Position numbers and translations under genes: made by a program
Part shown: one piece after another, positions 6,767-11,297 of the stretch
How positions within the stretch are numbered: position 1 is the first letter of the stretch
Layout of the letters: each line of letters starts with the position of its first letter
The notes under the pieces: generated by a model
Databases searched by the model: none
Told to the model about the DNA's origin: nothing
What the model saw: the letters and a program-made list of their open reading frames with translations, nothing else
Assembly (NCBI GenBank): GCA_947630465.1
Contig: CANRHT010000051.1
Coordinates: 1 to 11,297 of the forward strand
DNA length: 11,297 nt
Source of the DNA: an uncultured Pseudomonadaceae bacterium
GTDB lineage: Bacteria; Pseudomonadota; Gammaproteobacteria; Pseudomonadales; Pseudomonadaceae
Direction of reading: 5' to 3'

Positions 6767-8113
6767 TTAGCTGCTGGGCTTGGCGTCAGCAATGGCGCGC
6801 TGTTGTTTGAGATTGTCCAAGCGCTGTAAAACGTAACGCACGTGTAAGTGCAGCTCATACAGCTCGTTGGTATAAGACAATGGCACTTCAACTTTAGCCA
6901 ACTCATCTTGTAGCGCGGTTAAACGCGTGATTTCAGCATCCAAGTGTTGCGGTAAGGTGTCGTTGGTCAATTGTTTATCAACATCACGCAAGTATTTATA
7001 CCAGCGGTAAATACGCGCACGAATACGCCAGCGGTACACCGGCCCCGCCACTTTAAATAAGGGGAATAACAACACCAGCAACGGGATCACTAAAATAATA
7101 TAGCGGTCGGCCAGTGAGGCGATTCTAAACGGCAAATAGCGCTGCAACAGCGGCAAGCCTTTATTGTGAAAGTATTCCGCTTCGGTCAATACGGCAAAGT
7201 CATGGGTGAGATTTTGTGGCCAACTGTCGGGGGCATCAATTAAAGAGCCTTGCTTCATCACCTCTTGCGCAGCAGCCAGAATAAGCGCCGTGAGTGCTGG
7301 ATGAAAGGACTCATTGGCCATCAGCATCGCTACGGGACCAATGGTGGTGACAGTGCGTGGTGGTTGATTGGTGGCAAGATTCAGCAAACCAGGACCGACT
7401 TCCACTTGCGTAATAAAGGGTAAACGCGCGCGATAGGCTGCGGCTTGATTAAAGCCCACCAGTTGCAGTTCTGGATGGCTTGCGGCTTGTTGCACTAAGT
7501 TGCTTTCTGCTGGACCTAGAAAAAATGCCGCATCGAGTTGCTCATCAAGTAATGCCGTTAAGGCTTTCTTGCCACTGTACTGCTGCCAATCCTCAGGCAG
7601 TCTGTTGGGGTCGATGTGGTTGGCGCTCAGCATGGGGTCAATCATCATGCGGGTGCCGCCATTGGCTGTACCCACCGCCGTACGTAGGCGGATTAAATCA
7701 TTGAGCGATTGAATACTGATGCCTTTGCGTGCAAACAGCCAGAGCGGTTCTTGATAGACGGCGCCTAAGTTAATCAGCTTACTGCGCTGTTGTGCATTGA
7801 GTTCTAATTCTTGCCCGCTTTGCATGAGCGCCAGTTGTACGCCACTGTTTTTATCAAGTAAGCGTTCGGTGTTTTCGCGTGAGCCGCGGCTGCTGATTAA
7901 CTCCAGCTCAAAACCTTCTTTAGCCAGCTCCACACGCAGTTTTTCTGCAAAATGTGCATAGCCACCGCCAGCGCTACCTGTACTCATGGTAGCGTACATC
8001 GGTGGCGGCGGTGCGACAAAGTAAAACAGCGCCGCCACCAGCGCCGCGAGTACCGGCACCAACCATAAGTTAGCGCGCAGCATAATGGATAAATCTTGCA
8101 GAATGCGGTTCAT
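6767..8113 (-). CDS. Membrane-anchored TAXI-family solute receptor (TRAP-associated type)
   Basis: Protein of 448 residues resembling TAXI (TRAP-associated extracytoplasmic immunogenic) solute receptors, which bind small carboxylate-type ligands for TRAP transporters. Residues 15-33 form an uncleaved-looking membrane anchor that ends in a run of prolines. The receptor domain spans about 38-330, with TGSAGGGYAHFAEKLR (45-60), VQLALMQSG (92-100), AVGTANGGTRMM (146-157) and LDAAFFLGPAES (193-204). A second membrane helix lies at about 338-354, followed by a basic, helical cytoplasmic tail of about 90 residues (RWRIRARIYRWYKYLRDVDKQL). An ordinary TAXI receptor is about 320 residues with a cleaved signal peptide, so the second helix and tail are unusual. 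No TRAP permease gene is in the window. The ATG lies 29 bases after cbrB, with a weak AGAG ribosome site, so co-transcription with cbrAB is likely. Ligand unknown. Confidence 0.83.
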   Translation of the reverse strand: MNRILQDLSIMLRANLWLVPVLAALVAALFYFVAPPPPMYATMSTGSAGGGYAHFAEKLRVELAKEGFELELISSRGSRENTERLLDKNSGVQLALMQSGQELELNAQQRSKLINLGAVYQEPLWLFARKGISIQSLNDLIRLRTAVGTANGGTRMMIDPMLSANHIDPNRLPEDWQQYSGKKALTALLDEQLDAAFFLGPAESNLVQQAASHPELQLVGFNQAAAYRARLPFITQVEVGPGLLNLATNQPPRTVTTIGPVAMLMANESFHPALTALILAAAQEVMKQGSLIDAPDSWPQNLTHDFAVLTEAEYFHNKGLPLLQRYLPFRIASLADRYIILVIPLLVLLFPLFKVAGPVYRWRIRARIYRWYKYLRDVDKQLTNDTLPQHLDAEITRLTALQDELAKVEVPLSYTNELYELHLHVRYVLQRLDNLKQQRAIADAKPSS

Positions 8114-8142
8114 AAGCGCTCTCTAGTCAATGGCTATAAAAA

Positions 8143-9573
8143 TCATGTATCCGATGCTTTACGACGCGGTATGCCAAAACGTTGGCGGCGCTCCCACAAA
8201 CATTTACGGCTGATGCCCAGCTTGCGCGCCAAGTCGGTTTCGGTCATTTGATCTTGATTTTCCAGCACCACATGCTGGAAGTAATCTTCAAGAGATAAGT
8301 CGCTACCGGCCAATTCCGGTTCAGCTGCCGCTGAAGGTGCGGCCTCTGCAGTGGTACTCACTGGGTTGTCAGCGGCGGCTGGACTGCTGGGTACGGCACT
8401 CAAATCAATATCAAGGCCCATCAGTTCTGGAGTGACTTGATTGCCTTCACATAAGATAACGGCACGTTCCAGCGCATTTTCTAATTCGCGCACATTACCG
8501 GGCCAGCTATGGACTTGCAAAGCCTGCCGCGCCTGCGCACTAAAGGTCATAGGCTCTTTATGCATGCGCTCACATTGGCGGGCTAATAAAATATCAGCAA
8601 TTTCCACCACATCATGACCACGATCGCGCAGTGCGGGTAAGTGCAGGGCAATCACGTGCAAGCGGTAATACAAGTCTTCACGGAAACCGCCGGTTTTGGA
8701 TAGGCTTTTTAAATCACGGTGGGTGGCAGCAACTAAGCGCACATCAACTTTTTGTGATTGCACTGAACCGACACGGCGGATTTCACCTTCCTGCAGTACG
8801 CGTAATAAACGCGCTTGCGCTTCTAAGGGCAGCTCACCAATTTCATCTAAAAATAAGGTGCCACCGTCAGCCGCTTCAACTAAACCGGTACGCGCCGAAA
8901 CAGCTCCGGTGAAAGCGCCTTTTTCATGCCCAAAAAGCTCGGACTCAATCAGCGTTTCAGGAATGGCTGCGCAGTTAACAGAAATCATCGGCGCTTTTGC
9001 ACGTTTCGATAAGTTATGCAGCGCGCGCGCCACCAGCTCTTTACCTGTACCTGATTCACCTTGAATCAGCACGTTGGAGTCGGTGGGCGCTACTTTGCGA
9101 ATATCACTGTAGAGCGCTTGCATGGCAGGGCTGCTACCAATAATGCCGATATCTGAATTATCGACACACAGAGCAGTGGCCTCAGTTGGCGTGGGCTGCT
9201 CATCGGCATCAGGTGTGGCTTGCTCGTGTTCGGCAATAATGCGCGCTACTGTTTGCAGCATTTCATCGTGATCAAAGGGCTTGGCAATATAATCAATGGC
9301 ACCCAGGCGCATCGAGTCTACAGCTGAGCGCAAGCTGGCATAGCTGGTCATGATCAATACAGGCCGTGGGTCGGCGAGTTTAATCATTTCGGTGCCGGGT
9401 GCGCCGGGTAAGCGCAAGTCGCTGATAATCAGATCAAAGCTGTTTAGGTTGTGTTGCTCTTGTGCCTCCTGCACGGAACCGGCTTCGCTGACTTGATAGC
9501 TGTTGCGCTCAAGTAAACGACGCAGGGCTGAGCGAATAATTGGCTCATCTTCAACAATTAAAATACTGTGCAT
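8143..9573 (-). CDS. cbrB: NtrC-family sigma54-dependent response regulator CbrB
   Basis: Response regulator partner of CbrA. In Pseudomonas, CbrB controls use of many carbon and nitrogen sources and activates sigma54 promoters, including those of the CrcZ/CrcY small RNAs. The 476-residue product has all three domains. The receiver spans about 3-118 with phospho-acceptor Asp52 (ISDLRLPGAPGTE) and switch residues TSY and KPFDHDEM. The AAA+ domain has Walker A GESGTGKE (172-179), the sigma54-contacting GAFTGA loop (219-224) and Walker B GGTLFLDEIG (237-246). After an Ala/Pro/Ser/Glu-rich linker (about 393-425) comes the Fis-type helix-turn-helix (ETDLARKLGISRKCLWERRQ, about 445-464). Most motifs match my recollection of P. 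aeruginosa CbrB, including near-identical length. I chose the ATG at 9573 because GAGAGA is then six bases upstream; an ATG two codons earlier (9579) nearly touches that site. It follows cbrA by 52 bases. Confidence 0.93.
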   Translation of the reverse strand: MHSILIVEDEPIIRSALRRLLERNSYQVSEAGSVQEAQEQHNLNSFDLIISDLRLPGAPGTEMIKLADPRPVLIMTSYASLRSAVDSMRLGAIDYIAKPFDHDEMLQTVARIIAEHEQATPDADEQPTPTEATALCVDNSDIGIIGSSPAMQALYSDIRKVAPTDSNVLIQGESGTGKELVARALHNLSKRAKAPMISVNCAAIPETLIESELFGHEKGAFTGAVSARTGLVEAADGGTLFLDEIGELPLEAQARLLRVLQEGEIRRVGSVQSQKVDVRLVAATHRDLKSLSKTGGFREDLYYRLHVIALHLPALRDRGHDVVEIADILLARQCERMHKEPMTFSAQARQALQVHSWPGNVRELENALERAVILCEGNQVTPELMGLDIDLSAVPSSPAAADNPVSTTAEAAPSAAAEPELAGSDLSLEDYFQHVVLENQDQMTETDLARKLGISRKCLWERRQRFGIPRRKASDT

Positions 9574-9625
9574 TAACATTCTCTCTATACAAACAGAAAG
9601 CAGCGCGGGGTGATGACAGAGTCAC

Positions 9626-11297
9626 TCATAGCCGTGCTGATGGTTCTGGGCTGGAGGATGGGATATAGCGGGGTAAGCTGATACGGAAACGGGTGCCTCG
9701 CTGCAGATCAATATCGCAGGGGCTATCAACCTGAATCTCGCCATAATGTTCTTCAATAATCGAGTGCACTAATGCCAAGCCAAGACCGGTACCTTTACCG
9801 GGATCTTTGGTGGTGAAAAATGGCTCAAACAACTGCTCTAAGCCGTCTGCACTGATGCCGCTGCCCTGATCCTCAATTAACAACTCTACAGTAGAATGGT
9901 TGGCGGTTGTACGGATAAAAATATGCCCCGACGCTTCGCTGGCATCGCGCGCATTGGACAGCAGGTTGATTAAAACTTGGGCGATACGTTGTGTATCACC
10001 TTGAATCCAGTGTTCTGTGTTGCATAGATTAAAGAAATGTACGCTCTTCTCCATTTTGTTCAGATTCAATAAATGGATGGCCTCATCAGCACTGTCAAAC
10101 AAACGAATCGGCTCGTGATGATCGTCTTGGTTTTGCCCAGAATGGGAAAAGTTCATCAAAGATTGCACAATGCGCGTCACTCGCTTGGTTTGCTCAACGA
10201 TTTGGCTACTGATCTCAGTGATTTCAGCATCATCATCGCGCTCATAGCGCAAGTTTTGCGCCAGACAGGCAATCCCCGTAATAGGATTGCCTATTTCATG
10301 GGCAACGCCTGCCGCTAAACGACCAATGGAAGCTAAGCGCTCAGAATGCACCAGCTTGTCTTCGAGTAAGCGGGTTTGTGTGGCATCTTCAATCAATACC
10401 ACTAAGCCGCTATTGCCTTCTTCAATCGCCGCTTTGTGTAAGTTTAACCAACGTGCCTGATAAGGGCCTTGTAAGGCGTGTTTGTAGATGTGTGCGTTTG
10501 CCCCTTGAGTAAAGTCCAGCAGCAGTTCACGCCAAGGCGAGTCAATGTGCTCAAGACGCGAACCCACCACCCGCGATGCGGTAATGCCCGTGAGGTCCTC
10601 CAAGGCATGGTTCCACATCAAAATCTCATGGTCTTTAGCCAATGAACACACGCCCATCGGCAAGTCTTGTAGGGTTTGTCGGTGGTAACGGCGTAAAGTA
10701 TCAAGTTCGGCGGCCAAGCCGGTTAAGCGTGATTGATAGTCTTCTAAGCGGCTTTCAATAAAATGAATGTCTTCACTGACGTAGGTTTCATTGTCATCTT
10801 TATAGGGTAAAAAATTACCGACTAAATCTTGCGCAATACTGGGCCCCATTAAGCCGGAGAGGTTCGCTTCAATGCGATCACGCAGACGGCGCAAGGCAAA
10901 GGTGCGGCTTTCATCGAAGGGCAGTTGTAAATCCTTGAGCGCTTGATCCACTTCACGCTGTGCGGTCATCGCACCTAAAGGCTTAGCCAGTTCGATGGCA
11001 AATTCTTGTGGTGAACGCGCCACCAGTTCGCGGCGTTCAGTACGCTGCACATGGTTGATCACGCAGGCTTGCGCAGCACGTTCTTCTTCCTGACTGGTAC
11101 GGGTCAGCAGTGACACTAAAACAAATAAAGCCGTATTGACGCCCAATGCCGCAATGGCAGAGAAATGCCAGTTACTGTCGTCCAGTACATAGGTGTAATT
11201 GAGCAGCGGCAGATAAAATTCTTGAATATCAGTAAAAACCGGTAGCAGCATACCGATCGACCAAGTGATCACGCCGGCGCATGCACCGGTGATAAAG
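9626..11297 (-). CDS. cbrA: Transporter-fused sensor histidine kinase CbrA (N-terminal part outside window)
   Basis: Kinase partner of CbrB. Full-length CbrA proteins approach 1000 residues and begin with a sodium/solute symporter (SLC5-type) domain; only about 556 C-terminal residues are visible. The frame stays open to the window edge with membrane-type sequence (FITGACAGVITWSIGMLLPV), so the GTG at 11272 is not the start. Counting from that codon, the features are: the last transporter helices to about residue 57; a STAC-like linker (about 65-160); a coiled coil (about 168-200); PAS (about 200-300, LPMGVCSLAKDHEILMWNHA); HisKA with the phospho-acceptor at His325 (AAGVAHEIGNP); and the ATPase domain with N-box INLLSNARDAS, G1 EDQGSGIS, F-box FEPFFTTK and G2 GTGLGLALVHSI. 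All catalytic motifs appear intact. In P. aeruginosa and P. putida, CbrA senses nutrient (carbon/nitrogen) status and the symporter part transports histidine in P. putida. The STAC assignment rests on position and knowledge of CbrA, not on a search. Confidence 0.92.
   Translation of the reverse strand, partial: FITGACAGVITWSIGMLLPVFTDIQEFYLPLLNYTYVLDDSNWHFSAIAALGVNTALFVLVSLLTRTSQEEERAAQACVINHVQRTERRELVARSPQEFAIELAKPLGAMTAQREVDQALKDLQLPFDESRTFALRRLRDRIEANLSGLMGPSIAQDLVGNFLPYKDDNETYVSEDIHFIESRLEDYQSRLTGLAAELDTLRRYHRQTLQDLPMGVCSLAKDHEILMWNHALEDLTGITASRVVGSRLEHIDSPWRELLLDFTQGANAHIYKHALQGPYQARWLNLHKAAIEEGNSGLVVLIEDATQTRLLEDKLVHSERLASIGRLAAGVAHEIGNPITGIACLAQNLRYERDDDAEITEISSQIVEQTKRVTRIVQSLMNFSHSGQNQDDHHEPIRLFDSADEAIHLLNLNKMEKSVHFFNLCNTEHWIQGDTQRIAQVLINLLSNARDASEASGHIFIRTTANHSTVELLIEDQGSGISADGLEQLFEPFFTTKDPGKGTGLGLALVHSIIEEHYGEIQVDSPCDIDLQRGTRFRISLPRYIPSSSPEPSARL

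Noticed and set aside
8114..8142. CrcZ-like small RNA or sigma54 promoter downstream of cbrB
   Set aside because: Only 29 bases are available and no -24/-12 element or CAAnAA-rich stretch is present.

Overview
The window looks like chromosome from a gamma-proteobacterium of the Pseudomonadaceae. The main reason is the CbrA-CbrB two-component pair at the right end, a Pseudomonas hallmark; the CysTWA sulfate transporter and the YejK/NdpA protein fit this placement. Base composition appears close to 50% G+C, well below typical Pseudomonas. That suggests a lower-GC branch of the family (Thiopseudomonas or Denitrificimonas type), but this is inference from memory. No rRNA, tRNA, CRISPR array, insertion sequence or phage gene was seen.

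Layout, left to right. (1) Positions 1-2099, minus strand: cysT-cysW-cysA, the membrane and ATPase parts of the sulfate/thiosulfate ABC importer, with cysA cut by the left edge. No periplasmic sulfate-binding protein gene (sbp/cysP) lies upstream. (2) Positions 2100-2419: an AT-rich divergent regulatory region with four regularly spaced copies of TATTCT and a perfect 17-bp palindrome. (3) 2420-3004, plus strand: a small RBBP9/YdeN-type serine hydrolase, the only gene on the plus strand. (4) 3058-4617, minus: a methyl-accepting chemotaxis protein with a cytoplasmic sensor-like module after the signalling hairpin. (5) 4862-6683, minus: yejK/ndpA followed one base later by a PPK2-family polyphosphate kinase. 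(6) 6767-11297, minus: cbrA (cut by the right edge), cbrB and a membrane-anchored TAXI-type solute receptor.

How the genes work together. CysTWA moves sulfate through the inner membrane and must borrow a binding protein encoded elsewhere. CbrA, a transporter-kinase fusion, phosphorylates CbrB, an NtrC-type sigma54 activator that governs carbon/nitrogen balance in Pseudomonas. The receptor gene starts 29 bases after cbrB, where P. aeruginosa has the CrcZ small RNA and pcnB. It may therefore be co-transcribed and could feed a periplasmic signal into this pathway. NdpA and PPK2 appear translationally coupled, linking a nucleoid protein with polyphosphate/nucleotide metabolism.

Most of the window is ordinary core genome. 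The parts worth a second look are the repeat array upstream of cysT, the cbrAB-TAXI arrangement, the ndpA-ppk2 pair with its divergent PPK2 active site, and the MCP architecture.
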